DNA of 64,000 bases from Melieria omissa. Taxonomy: Eukaryota; Arthropoda; Insecta; Diptera; Ulidiidae. Of this stretch, positions 38,580-50,079 are shown one piece after another. The DNA is taken from positions 94,764,540 to 94,828,539 of the forward strand of contig OZ020269.1 of the NCBI GenBank assembly GCA_963971225.1. Direction: 5' to 3'. Every line of letters begins with the position of its first letter. The first letter of the stretch is position 1. The position numbers and the translations under genes were made by a program. The notes under the pieces are model-generated. The model saw nothing but the letters and a program-made list of their open reading frames with translations, ran no database searches and had not been told where the DNA came from.

Positions 38580-38955
38580 ATTAGTTCACTATTCAACGGG
38601 TGCCAAATAGCTATCAAGGAAGGGCCGCGCGGTGGCTGTGTATCAGATTGGATTGGACAGGGACAAGGATCGTTCTGGCGTTCGCCAGGTTGAACGCAAT
38701 CAGAGACTATAACTTGTATGTCCGCTCCCTTCCTTCGGCGACAAAGGTGTTCGATGCGATAGTTGGACGGCGAAGAGGGCGGCCGTAGGAGGAAGGCCGT
38801 GTCTCCGGTGGAAGGACCAATTTGAAGAAGCCCTGTCATCTCTTGGTGTCACCAACTGGAGAAGGCGCGCGCAAAGCAGAGGCGTCTGGAGAGAAGTATT
38901 GCGGCAGGCCGTAACCCGATAACGGGTTGTTATGGCCAGTTAAGTAAGTAAGTAA
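38580..38955 (+). mobile_element. RTE-type LINE 3' end inserted in a mariner
   Basis: The plus strand encodes LPSATKVFDAIVGRRRGRP, then after a short duplication and frame shift CLRWKDQFEEALSSLGVTNW, then RRRAQSRGVWREVLRQAVTR and a stop. TTATGGCCAGTTAAG and TAAG units follow. Mariner transposase sequence continues on both sides, so this 5'-truncated LINE jumped into the older mariner. Confidence 0.87.
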
Positions 38956-39589
38956 TGAGCAACCGCGGCACCCATAGCGCGGATAGGTTTTCCATGTCCA
39001 AATATTCATGCAAAACATGGTGTACCCGCTCAGTTAAGACGGCTACAGCTTCAGGCACCTCACGCACTTTCAATCTCCGTTCGTCCAATATCATTTCATG
39101 GACTTTATCAACCTCCTCCAAAAACATCTTTTGGGCGACCTGAAAGTTCGACGCCTCTTGTGCTGGTACGATCACAACGGAAGTCGGTAAACCAATTCTT
39201 AGCCTCATAGTATTTATCAAGTCTTTCCTTCGTTTCGGTAATGGTTTTTTTAAGGTAGAAAAAAATTTTTATCAGCACGCGAACTTCACTTTTTTCCATT
39301 TTTATCGAAATTTACAAAATTGTTTGCTCCAGATTTAGACATGACATGACAAAAGTTTCTCTATTGCATTAACCCAACACCTCTCAAATCACTCTTTGAT
39401 TCATTGAAGTGCAGCCCACACTCTGAATCACTTTTTGCAATTCGTTACTACGCTGGACACTACAAAAATTGTCATGTTAGATGTGATGCTACAACAACGA
39501 TTTCCTAAAATTTTCTTGGAATTTAAAATTTTGTTTGAACTCCCGACGAGTTTGAAATTACTGTTTATTATACACAGTTAATTTTTTGG

Positions 39590-40950
39590 CCATTGTCATA
39601 CAAAACGGAGGTCGCCATTCTACTGGTTCACTTGAATAAGTTCAGTATGGTTTCGACGATACCGTTCCGTTATTTCGATGTTAAAGCCAAATGGAATTTC
39701 AGAGCGTGGTGCATCGCTGAAAGACTTGTTGTCGAAAACTTTTGTAAAATCATAGAAATTACCGTGTCCGATTGCCATCTAAGCATTGTTTCGCTTGCTC
39801 AGGAGCAAAAAATTGTATAAAAAAACGACCGGTGTCACACGAGTTAATGCAAAAGGCCTCGTGGACCGTATTTTCATCTTCGAATCGCTTGAGTAGCGAC
39901 AACAAAATCTACTAATTTCTGAAACTGTTGGAGACTGGTCAAATTGCCATCTAGCCGACGCAAACGGTGACCAAGTCGGGATTGAGGTTCAGAAAAGTTT
40001 TGCTGTGTGGTTGGTGGCTCATCTACTATGAGCTGATCTTCTCTGATCCACCAAACAGTTAATATGGACCCGTACTGTCAAACACTGAACGGTGTGAAAG
40101 AAACAATCGCCCAGAAGCAGTCAGCTTTGGCCAATAAGAGAGGAATTGTGTTCCATCAAGACATCGCCAGGCAATTGGTTGGCTGATTCTTATGCATCCA
40201 CCTTATAGTCCGAATCTGCCACCAAGTGATTATCAACTGTTCAAGTGATTATCCTATCTATGGCAAATAATTTTTCTGGCAGAAAATCTTCCTTAACCCT
40301 TTCGCTACAGGTTTTTACTGGGGAAAGTTAAAATTATAAATTTTTTTTTATATTAGCAACATTCCATAAAAAAATGTTTAATTTTTATACTCGGACCCTG
40401 TATTTAAGTGTGTTTTCCTATGAGAGTACCCCATTTTTGTGGCTGTAATAATTACTTAAACATAGAACTTATTACGCATGACGAAATTTTGAATATTTCT
40501 TAATTTACTTTGGTCAAAATCAAAAAAAAACAATGTATCTAAATTGAAAGAAAACGTCAAATTAAAAAGTTATCTCAAGTTTTCTGCTTCTTCTTCCTTT
40601 ACTATGTCAAGACATACCATTCAAAAAACGTGTGTACTTCTCTTCTTTAGACTTAAATATTCAGTTTATAAATTTCGTATTTTTCCTAAAACTTCAAACT
40701 ATTCTAGGGACCAACACAAAAATTTATTCTTGCAACCATAGTGGATGCAGACGTCCACAAAGTAGTATGTGCCATATGGCAAGAAAATAGTGAAAGGGTT
40801 AAGAGATGCTTGTGAAAATTTACCAGGACCAGGATTTTTATGAAAGACTGGAATGATGAAAGATGAAAGAATGTAATTTACCTTCAAGGTGGCAACAAGT
40901 TATTGAACAAAATGATGCATATTTGACCTAAACCAAATTATTCTATGCTA
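39590..40950 (+). mobile_element. Second mariner relic (plus strand), split by a TTAA MITE
   Basis: Mariner blocks on the plus strand, with frame shifts: KVLLCGWWLIYYELIFSDPP near 39995-40055, KRGIVFHQDIAR near 40140-40170, HPPYSPNLPPSDYQLFK near 40195-40245. After the MITE comes a degraded C-terminus resembling DFYERL...LPSRWQQVIEQNDAYLT, ending near 40930. The 39590-39980 part is probably its N-terminal half but is too decayed to confirm. Terminal repeats not found. Confidence 0.8.
40297..40798. mobile_element. TTAA-flanked (piggyBac-like) MITE, 502 bp
   Basis: Perfect TTAA duplications at 40293-40296 and 40799-40802. Termini are CCCTTTCGCTACAGG and, on the other strand, CCCTTTCACTATTTT. 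Removing the element plus one TTAA rejoins mariner transposase sequence on both sides, which proves an insertion. No coding capacity. Confidence 0.87.
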
Positions 40951-40959
40951 CGTAAAGCC

Positions 40960-41834
40960 TTCAATTTTATGCAAACATTTTCAATTTAATTTTTTCTTCA
41001 ACTCATATTGAATAATTTATTCACAAGCGCTTAGAGCATTGACATCATAAATCACACCAAATAACTGTTGCACTTTAAGCTGCACCTTCATTCACCTCCC
41101 TCTCTCAACAGCTGCTCTTGCCACACATGGCAGTGCAGCAGAGTGTTGTAAAAATTTCCGGAATTTGCCATAACACTCGGCTGCTCTCATTTCGGGCGAA
41201 CAAGCCAAATTCAATTGGGAAGACACTAAAGGAAACACTCGATGCAAAAAAGCAACAAAACGCAAAGTCGTAAAGGCAACTGAGGCCAGAGTCGAAGCGC
41301 CCCGTCGAGCATTTCTTAAATTTCATTGCATTTTATGAGCCACTCGCGTGCACCACACCGCACCCCCCACCCCCACCCCCCCGCATGTATTCGACACTTT
41401 TTTAGCGACACAGTCTCGCACCCACGAGCTGCAATACACATGTACACTCATGTGTGAACTTACACCCACTTGCACACAGTCGACTTTCATTTTCCTTCAA
41501 CTTTTGTCATAAATCTTACAACAACGTATTTTACACATAAATTTCAACGTTTCGCTTCTCCAGTTCACAAATTTTTTTATTGCACTTGTTACGCCCATTT
41601 TTCGTGTACGGCACGTTGCATAGACTGGCGCCGACGTTGCAACTGCCTGCTCGGCCATGATTGCCCTGGGGCGAATTTCGCGCCGTTCACACACACACAC
41701 ATACAAATGCACATTCATTGAGAAATGCGCGCGTCGCAACAGGCGCACAGTCACACGCACACGTATGCAATTATTTGCCGCCTTATGCCAACTAATTGCA
41801 ACAGTTACGCGCCACATATGCAGCGCGCCATTGT

Positions 41835-41866
<32 letters not shown>

Positions 41867-42900
41867 TATGAACATTCATATATTTCTATGTGTGAGTGAG
41901 TGTGTATGGCAGCCTTTGCCTTCTACGGTTTTTTGTGCTTTTTACAACGCGTTGGTGTGTGAAATAGGCACTTTATGCTTTCGAAACTTTATGCCCCACC
42001 CCCCGCCCTGCCATCCACCTAGCTGCAACAGCACAAATGCTTCGTTTTTATGCTTTGTGTCCTTTTATTTTAGTGACTGCACACTGTGCAACGCAGCCAA
42101 CTTTGCTCATGACTCGCCGGCACACAGGCGCACATGCAGGTGTCGCTGACGTTGTTGTTGTTGTCTATGTGTGTGTTATTGTTGTGTAACTTTATGGGTT
42201 GCTGCGCTGCAACAAAAGCCCACAAAAATGCAAAAGCAATAGAAAAAAATTCAAAATTGTCGCTTCACTTCTTTGGCCCCACACATGTTACACCCGTCCG
42301 CCCGCCGTCTACAACAACACTCGAACCAGATGCTGGTGTGGCATTTTTTCGGTGTTGCCGTTGGCAGGTTTTTGAAAATAGGAAGTTGCGGTTAAGAAAT
42401 AATAGTAGTCCCTTCCTCTCACTCCCCTCACTTCTCTCATTGCTGGCGCCTTGCGCTCGTTGCGTTGCATGGCAAAGCGCTTTGTGGCGTTTTACTTCGA
42501 TTCTTTTGCGGTTGAAAGCGAAATTAATGGACCTGAATAGCTTCGACCAAGAATGACTTCACACACACACAGACACTGACACACATATGTACTACGACGA
42601 TAGCGCGCACTGAAAGGAAATTGAAGTGAACAAAGCTGAGTTATGCAGCACACATGCGTCGACTAAATTAAACGGGAGCAAATGTTGCACTGGCGAAACA
42701 TAATTCAATAATTTTTTTTTTACTCTGCCGAGTAAATAATCGAAATCAAACCATTACGATTTCTGTAGATTGTTCTTTGTTGAAAACGAAAAGGATGTGA
42801 ACATTTCATTTGAATTCTTGGCGCATCAGAGGCATTGTAATGAAGCCTTAGCTGCTTATTGAAGTAGTATGTCAATGGTTTCTTTATCATTCTCTATACA
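40960..42900. other. Non-coding, no gene recognised
   Basis: GC-balanced, probably single-copy DNA with a C-rich tract near 41360-41385, CA microsatellites near 41690, 41840-41865 and 42553-42565, and GTTGTTGTT runs near 42150. Several open frames of 80-140 codons overlap on both strands, but none shows a domain or splice context I can support. Confidence 0.45.
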
Positions 42901-42929
42901 TATAATTGTTTGTCCTGATTGACTGACTA

Positions 42930-44620
42930 ACTGACTGACTGATCCATCATCGCCTAGCCCAAAGCGCTGAAGCTACAAATATGAAATTTTAACTGTTGGA
43001 ACCTCATGAAAAACTAACCTCTGCTAAAGTCAAGTTTTTAGATTTCAAACTTGGTGAAAGTACTCTAAATCAAAAATACTTCGACACATATTTTGCTTTT
43101 TTTCCAAAAATTAAAATTTAACGGGATGAACCAAGGGTTAAGGTTCGTATACGGAATGGCTACGGAAAAACCTTAAACCGATTGGCTTATTGACTTCAAA
43201 GTTGGTGAAAACACTTGAAATCAAAAATAATTTGACACGTGCTTTTCATTTTTTTTTTTTATTAAGGGGGTGTTCTGTAGAAAAAATTAAAAAAAAATCT
43301 ATTTTTTTTTTTTTAATTTTTCAACAGGTAATGTTGTTATCTATCGTATAAAAAAAGGTCTTTGATGAATTCGGACCGGAAAGTCATTTGTAAAGGAGGT
43401 TTCGTCACGCGCTCCGCCGAATTTCCACAGTACTTTCAGTGAACAAAAAACTTTAAACGCGTTTTTCCCGAAACCATGTTTTTCGAACTGGTTCACACGA
43501 TTACAAATGATTGAGTAGACGGATTTTGATAATTTTTTTTTTAAATGTTTCTAAAAGTTGTCGCTATCGTCCGACGAGCGTTTTTTTCGATTTTGTTATT
43601 AGTTAGTGTTAAATAAATTTTATTTTTTTGGAAAAAATGGGAAAAACAATTTTTTACTTTCAAGTCGCGCCATTTTGAGAATTTTGATGAAAAACAAAAA
43701 AGCTCCCGTCGGACGATAATCGCACTCATATAGATTACAACAAAAAAAAATTTTCCGATTTCCATGTTTCAGACTGGAGCAATCGTGTGAACCGTCAACG
43801 CATGTTTTTTTGGAGGGCATCACTTTGCGGCGCTGCAGTGCAGCAACGAATCAATATTTGTTCAAACCTTATACTGAATTTTGTAGTTAAAAGTATAATA
43901 AAACATTGAAAAAAAAACCGTATAAAAAAAAATTGAATAGTTACTTCACAGTAGAATTTCAAAAAACACCTAAGAAAACGAGCTGTTACTACAGAACACC
44001 CCCTTAAAACTGAAAGGGGTGAACCAAGTTTGTACAGTAAAAAGTAAAGTTAATTAAAGTAAAGTAAAAAGTTTGTATAAAGAAATATGATTTTTACGCC
44101 TTTTGACTTCAAACTTGGTGAAAGTGAAATAATTCGATAGGTGTTTCTTAATTTTTTTTTCTTTTTTTTTATGAAAGTCTGACGGTGTCAACGACGGGTT
44201 AAAAGTTGATATGGTGTTCTACACGTGTTTTTCATTTTTTTTAATCAAGACTTAAAGCGGTGAACCAATGGTTATAAATTTTGTAAAGAAATATGAATTT
44301 TTTACGACTTTTTATTTCCAACTTAGTGACAATACTTCACATCTTAAATAATTCGAAACGTTTTTTTGAAAAAAAAAAACTGATGCGATCAACGACGGGT
44401 TAAAAGTTTAGATGGATAACCTTTAAGAAAACATTAATTAATGGGCTCATAAAATTGGTGAAAGTACTCTTAGTGAGAAATAATTTGACACGTGTTTTTT
44501 ATTTTTCCAAAATAAAAATCTGACAGGATCAACGATGGGTTAAAAGTTTGTATGGGGGAATTGACTTCAAATGTGGTGAAAGCACTTCAAAAGATAAATA
44601 ATTATATAAGTATTTTTTCA
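42930..44620. repeat. Unclassified repeat with recurring roughly 150-bp phrase
   Basis: Starts with GACTGACTGA-type repeats and CATCATCGCCTAGCCC. Then phrases of the type GACTTCAAACTTGGTGAAAGTACT, then AAATAATTTGACACGTGTTTTTC, then GATCAACGACGGGTTAAAAG recur near 43045, 43195, 44105, 44330, 44450 and 44565. It is split by a TTAA element at 43266-44003. A related copy lies at about 55840-56010. Confidence 0.77.
43266..44003. mobile_element. TTAA-flanked non-autonomous transposon, 738 bp
   Basis: Perfect 15-bp terminal inverted repeats (GGGGGTGTTCTGTAG at the left, its exact complement at the right) and perfect TTAA duplications at 43262-43265 and 44004-44007. No transposase is encoded. The two internal stretches of poly(A/T) lie near the ends. 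The G-rich terminus differs from the CCC-type TTAA elements elsewhere in the window. Confidence 0.93.
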
Positions 44621-45083
44621 TATAAGTATTTTTTAAGTAGCAATTTTGATTAAGTACGCAATAAACACTTAAAAACATTTTCAGTTTTGGCTTAATTCTG
44701 GAGTTCAAGTTAATTTCTGAGCTTTGATGTATTCAGAGACCTATAGTAGAATTTTATGGCGAATATTTTCGTGGTATATTTTGTTCTTAAAAAGTCCTGT
44801 TTTACAGCACTTTTTGGGCATTTTAGAAAAAAGGGTCAAATTGACCCCTAAAAATAGGAGCTACAGGGTTAAAATGCTCGACAAAAATTCCTCGTAGTAT
44901 TTTACATCAAATTGCTGAACACATGACATACCTAAAATGTGAGATTACATGGTTTTCGTATGCCGAATCACCATAAGAATGAGCAAAAAGGTTGAAACTT
45001 TGACCCCCTAAAAAAAAATTCAGGCGTAAACTTTTACTAACTATTTAACTATTTTTTCCTCTACCAGAATCCGTTGTTAGAAC

Positions 45084-45236
45084 CAGGGGCGGATTCAGAA
45101 AAATATTTCGGGGGGGTTTCAAAAAGTAATTCTTTAATATTTGTAAAATGCTTTTTAATTTGTATATAGTTTTATAGGCGATCCAAATATTTCGGGGCGT
45201 TTCAACCCCCAAAACACCCCCCTGAATCCGCCACTG
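45084..45236. mobile_element. hAT-like MITE, family 1 (153 bp)
   Basis: Perfect 8-bp target duplication GTTAGAAC at 45076-45083 and 45237-45244. Termini CAGGGGCGGATTCAG and, on the other strand, CAGTGGCGGATTCAG. Internal G/C-rich subterminal inverted runs. No coding capacity. Sister copy at 53043-53206. Confidence 0.95.
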
Positions 45237-45454
45237 GTTAGAACATTGTTATGTATAACAAAATTTGATTTTGTTGTGCAGTGTAATTAATTTCTTATAA
45301 ATTTTTCAACATTTAAGGTCTGTAAGCAGAAAACGAGACAGCTCAAAAAACCAAACAAAAAAAAATTCTTTTTGCAAAATTCATTAATTTTATTCGAAAT
45401 TGTTTCGTTCTGCTTCGACCAACGTCTTACACGATCAATTAGATCATCTTCTAC

Positions 45455-45678
45455 TCTATTCTATTCTATTCTATTCTATTCTATTCTATTCTATTCTATT
45501 CTATTCTATTCTATTCTATTCTATTCTATTCTATTCTATTCTATTATATTCTATTCTATTCTATTCTATTCTATTCTATTCTATTCTATTCTATTCTATT
45601 CTATTCTATTCTATTCTATTCTATTCTATTCTATTCTATTCTATTCTATTCTATTCTATTCTATTCTATTCTATTCTA
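45455..45678. repeat. (TTCTA)n pentanucleotide microsatellite
   Basis: About 44 units of CTATT/TTCTA, with one C-to-A change near 45545. Because the unit is five bases, all plus-strand frames stay open as ILFYS-type repeats. This is a by-product, not a protein. Confidence 0.97.
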
Positions 45679-45679
45679 G

Positions 45680-48020
45680 GCAATTTTTTCACCAGTCAAC
45701 TCATTTATCATACACAGAAACAGTTGGTAATCGCTGGGTGCCAGGTTTGGACTATAAAACGGATGCATAAGAACCTCTCAACTAAGCTCCCATAACTTCT
45801 GACTTCTCACTGTCGATGTGTGTGGTCTGGCCTTGTCCTGATGGAACACAATTCCTCTCCTATTGGCTAAAGTTGGCACTTCTGAGCCATTGTTCCGACA
45901 TAAACAAAGTTGCGTGTAGCTTAAGTTCAAAGGAGGAGGAGGAGGAATCGCAACATATCACCAAGATGAAGTACACTGAATGCATACTGAGATTGTTTCT
46001 CGCCTCCCTCTAAAATCCACCTAAATACCTAGAGCCCGACTCAAACACTTAGCACACACACACATAGCATGCTAAGTCATGCAATAAATTCCATTGCTGC
46101 AACTAAATGACAATTACACAAATTGCAGATTGGCTGCAACTTTGCCTGACCATAACTTAAACTGTCAATAATATTGAATCAAACTAAATGAGTTTCTGCA
46201 TTTTGCACAAATATCGAATTACTCGCTACACTTTGTGCCAGTGTGCTACACTGCGTCCGCTCACAAATGGCTGTCAGACAAGTTTCACCCTTGGCCGCTT
46301 TGGTGCCGTGTGCCAGGTGCACGAACACAGCAAAAGTGCGCATTTAATAAATTGTTAAAGTCTTAGAAGTTGGCGGAAACTTTTCTCCAACGTCTTCCAG
46401 ACGCAAGCAAGCGGCGAATAGTTGCCAAAGCAGCGCACTAATTTGTCCCAAAGTCCGCTTAGTTAAGTCGCGCATAGTTAACATATGCACGCACCTTTCG
46501 GGCACACACGCACACAAGCACAAATAAACAAACACACCTACACATACAAATCGTCCAGACACATTTTTGGATTTACTGTAGCACCACAACAACAACACCA
46601 AAGTACGAGTACGCCATCGAGACCAGAGCGTCGTGCGTGCGTCGCGAGCGCGTCTCGCTGCCTGTGGCAACGCCAGACTTTGCTGTTGGTTGGTTGTAAG
46701 TTGTGGGCGCAACCTGTGCAGGCGTTGACTGTCAAGGGGCCTTTGTTATTGTTGTCATAGCTATTGTTGTTGTTTTTGCGGTTGATGGCCATGTTGGTGG
46801 TGGTGGCGGCGATGGCGGCGACGCTGTCGTCTTATTTAATGCACTTTTATAGGCAATAAAATTTAAGTTTACGATATTGTGAAAGTTCCTTTTCCTGAGG
46901 TTTTCTTAGCTCAACTTTGGTTTACGCCAAACTGGCACCGGTGCGCGCTGAAGCTGAAGCGGCGGCCACAACTGGAACTGGCGCTGAAGCAGGTCGCATC
47001 GCATCGCATCGCGTCGCGTCGAGTCTGTTCTAGCGAGCAAACAACACGTGAATTTGCTCGTGACTTGGCATTTTCTGGCATTAAGTTTTCGCAAAGTTTA
47101 CTTAACTTGCGGAAATTTACTAGCCACCTTGTCGCTGTTTGTTGTTGTGGTTTATTTCTTTGCCACACTTCAGTGGGTCCAAGTGCTTGTGTGTGTATGT
47201 GTGTTTGTGTGTGTTTGTGGTTCGAAATTATTACGACTTAATTTTAGTTATCACACCGCAGCATCCATTCTTCTGCTCAGCAACCTAAATAATGTAAAGA
47301 AATAATAATTTTGTGGGTTATTTCGGTTAGCATTAACTGTTTTATGTGTCCGATTAAATTGAATTTTGATAACCGCAGCAGTTCGTAAGCTTTGATGTTC
47401 GTAATTGAAAGGCAACCTTTCATAATCTGATACTTATGTGTGTATGTGTTAGTGAAAAGGGTCTGATTTCAGACGTAACACCACCCAGACAGATTTGAAA
47501 TAATCTGTCAAGTTTAGACAAAAAAATAAGCACACTTGGTTTATAATAACCTTTTCTCAAAATTTTAGAATAAGAATTGAAAAAGAGATTATATCTCAAA
47601 TTGCGTTATAATAAATAAAATAAAGTTAGAAGGACGAAATTGAAGACTGTGGTAGTGTACATATTAGTCCTTAAGATATATTTTTTTTTCAAAAACATTA
47701 TTGAAAATTTCCATAGATATTCAAGCATAAAGTTTTAAAAGGACATTTTCAATACCTCTTCGTCCTAATGCACCAAAACATTATATTTTCTAAGATTCTA
47801 AGGAATTTTCTCTTTCATTTGATACCCATATTGTTATTCCACAATGCGCCCAATTTTTTAAATAATTTTTTGAAATAAACATGTCCTTGAAATTTCAAAG
47901 TCTTTTTAAAACAAATCCTGACGTCAGAGAGAAAAAGTAAAAACGCAGTTTTACAACATTTGGCCCATAGTTTTGGGAGTGCATAAATTTTTTTGTGTTT
48001 TGAAAGTTTTTAATTTTTGT
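45680..48020. other. Non-coding, no gene recognised
   Basis: Single-copy-looking DNA. GC-balanced 46200-47250 contains CA/GT microsatellites (46500-46550, 47185-47220), GGTGGTGGCGG trinucleotide runs near 46795-46830 and a CATCGCATCGCGTCGC run near 47000. Open frames there overlap on both strands and lack motifs. 47300-48020 is AT-rich. Confidence 0.45.
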
Positions 48021-48022
48021 CG

Positions 48023-50074
48023 CACAGTGTGACAATTATGTATTAAGACTGCCTCTAGAAAACAGATTTAAAACACGATATCTACTAATTTTTCGGGATA
48101 TTTATTCGAAATATTCTCCCCCTGATTCAATACACTTGTTACATCGATTTAATAGTGATTCAAACGCGTGTTCCAACTCATTTTTCGGAATTTCCTCCAG
48201 TGCCCTCGTCGAAGCCCGTTGTATGGTCTAAATGTCATCAAAAAAGCATCCTTTCAACTTCAATTTCAGTTTCGGGAACAAAGAGAAGTCGCACGGTGCC
48301 AAATCAGGTGAATACGGCGGATGATTCAACACACAGACCTGATTCCGAGCCAAAAATTGACGAACAATGAGTGCTGTGTGACTCGGTGCATTATCGTGCA
48401 ACAGATGCCAACTTTTTGGATCGCGGTATTCTGGTCGAATACGACGGATTCTGGCCATCAAACGCTTCAAAACTTCGAGGTAATATGCGGCAGTAACTGT
48501 TTGACCAGTTGGAACAAATTCTTTGCGGATAATTTCTTTGCTATCGAAGAATGTGATGAGCATTATTTTGATTTTTGATGGAACTTTTCGTGTTTTTTTG
48601 GCTTATGGTGAGTTTTTTGATTTCCATTCCTCACTTTGACGCTTGGTTTCTGGATCGTATTGGAAACACCATGTTTCATCACCCGTAACAATTATTTTCA
48701 GGCAGTTTGGATCATTTTCTGCGGCTGCAACGATGTCTGTAGAATGACTGACTCTCATTAATTTTTGCTCCTCGTTCAATGTGTGTGGAATAAATTTTGC
48801 GCCGACTTATGTTTTGCACAAATCCTCGTGAAGAATGAGTCGGATAGTTTCTCTGTTGATGTTTAAGGCCTCTTCCATCATTTTCAGTGAAGCATTGCGG
48901 TCTTCTGCAATAAAATCACGAACTTTCTGGATCATTTCCGGCATCCGAACTGAAATTGGCCTTCTTTCTTTTATTTCATCTTCCAGCGACTCTCTGCCAT
49001 CCACAAAACCTTTATGCCATAAAAAACATTTGATCTTGATAAACAAGCATCGCCATACGCTTGCTGCATCATTCGGAATGTTTCTGATGCACTTTTACCA
49101 ATTTTTGCGTGGAGTTTAATGACCGCTCTTTGCTCCATGTTAAAATTTCAACATCAAACGAAAACGTGTTTTGCAAAATGAATTTCAATAAATATCAGGT
49201 GTACAACTTTGCTTCCGCCGTTTTTTCCAAAATTAAAAGCTTTATTGCGAAAAAGTGCAGATGTATTATTCAAAGTATTGTCCGTCGCTAGCGACAACTT
49301 TCTCCCACCTTTCCGGCAATTTTCGGATCCCGGCTCGAAAAAAGGAGTCCTCTTTTGACGCTATCCATGAAGCAATCCATTTTTCCAATTCTTCGAAGGA
49401 TTGAAAATGTTGATCTGCCAGGCCGTGTGCCATCGAACGGAATAGGTGGAAGTCAAAAGGGGCGACATCTGGGGAATACGGCGGGTGGGACAAGACTTCC
49501 CATTTCAGCGTTTCCAGGTACTTTTTGACCACTTTTGCGACGTGAGGCCGAGCATTGTCGTGTTGGAGGATGACTTTGTCATGTCGAAATCACCATTTTT
49601 AAAACGTTGAAACCACTCCCGACACGTTCTTTCACTCAGAGCAGCATCACCGTAAGTTTCTGAGAGCATTCGATGCGCTTCAGCTGCATTTTTTTTTCGA
49701 ATTGTAACAGAAAAGTAAAACTTCCCGCAAATGGCGAGAATTGGGCACATAAACGGACATTTTCGAGCGTGAATAATACGAAAACAAGAACAACTGTCAC
49801 TGAAACGGCGATGACAATTCGTTAGGCACTGTCCTCACTCACTTTAAAGGCATTACCATCTATGTATTTCAACCAGCCTCAGCCGGTACAGCCACCTATC
49901 GGAAAACGGCGGAAGCAAAGTTGTACACCTGATATTAAATGTCAACCAAATGCCATGAAATTTTGACAGCTAGAAGAGGAAGGTTGAAGCTTCAAATCGC
50001 ATGTACTCCACATAGATGGCGCACTTGGTTACTGAGATATGGTTCAAGTCTTAATACATAATTGTCGCACCGTG
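48023..50074 (-). mobile_element. mariner (DD34D) host element containing a second mariner
   Basis: Terminal repeats CACAGTGTGACAATTATGTA (left) and CACGGTGCGACAATTATGTA (right, other strand). The minus-strand transposase begins MEQRAVIKLHAKIGKSASET near 49138. It continues through RMPEMIQKVRDFIAEDRNAS and LNINRETIRLILHEDLCKT, and after frame breaks reaches LLHDNAPSHTALIVRQFLAR and HPPYSPDLAPCDFSLFPKLK (48563-48228), with the DD34D spacing. Stops and shifts between 48810 and 48560 inactivate it. Element 49195-49932 sits in its 5' non-coding end; without it this copy is about 1.31 kb, a normal mariner length. Confidence 0.93.
49195..49932 (-). mobile_element. Internally deleted mariner nested in the previous element
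   Basis: Ends TCAGGTGTACAACTTTGCTT and its complement, with TA at 49193-49194 and 49933-49934. The minus strand encodes the transposase N-terminus (MCPILAICGKFYFSVTIRKK to RFKNGDFD, 49750-49580), then jumps to the C-terminal third (ETLKWEVLSHPPYSPDVAPF to WEKVVASDGQYFE). The catalytic core is lost. Sibling of 53586-54508, with a different deletion. Confidence 0.95.
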
Positions 50075-50079
50075 TATTT

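Larger units (their letters stand above)
37660..39330 (-). mobile_element. mariner relic interrupted by two insertions
   Basis: On the minus strand the transposase N-terminus MEKSEVRVLIKIFFYLKKTI starts at 39299, and DKVHEMILDERRLKVREVPE and HHVLHEYLDMENLSALWVPR follow (39120-38960). Central parts appear at about 38560-38280, and the C-terminus (...YYWEGIKNLEKRWTKCIELK) at 38121-37726. The reading frame is broken repeatedly. An RTE-type LINE end (38580-38955) and an AAAT microsatellite (38168-38223) split the gene. It is a mariner (DD34D-type) by similarity to the usual N- and C-terminal blocks. Terminal repeats were not found. Confidence 0.87.

Noticed and set aside
41497..42556. Open frames of 80-140 codons
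   Set aside because: Partly made of CA-repeat translations (HTHTHT, CVCVCV) and without any recognisable domain.
44840..44880. Possible single end of another TTAA element (complement reads TTAACCCTGTAGC)
   Set aside because: No matching opposite end was found nearby, so the word alone is not enough.
45372..45795. Two 131-132 codon open frames of ILFYS repeats
   Set aside because: They arise from the TTCTA pentanucleotide array, which has no stop codon in these phases. Not a protein.
46344..47305. Overlapping frames on both strands
   Set aside because: Composition-driven; no motif, and mutually exclusive frames are equally open.
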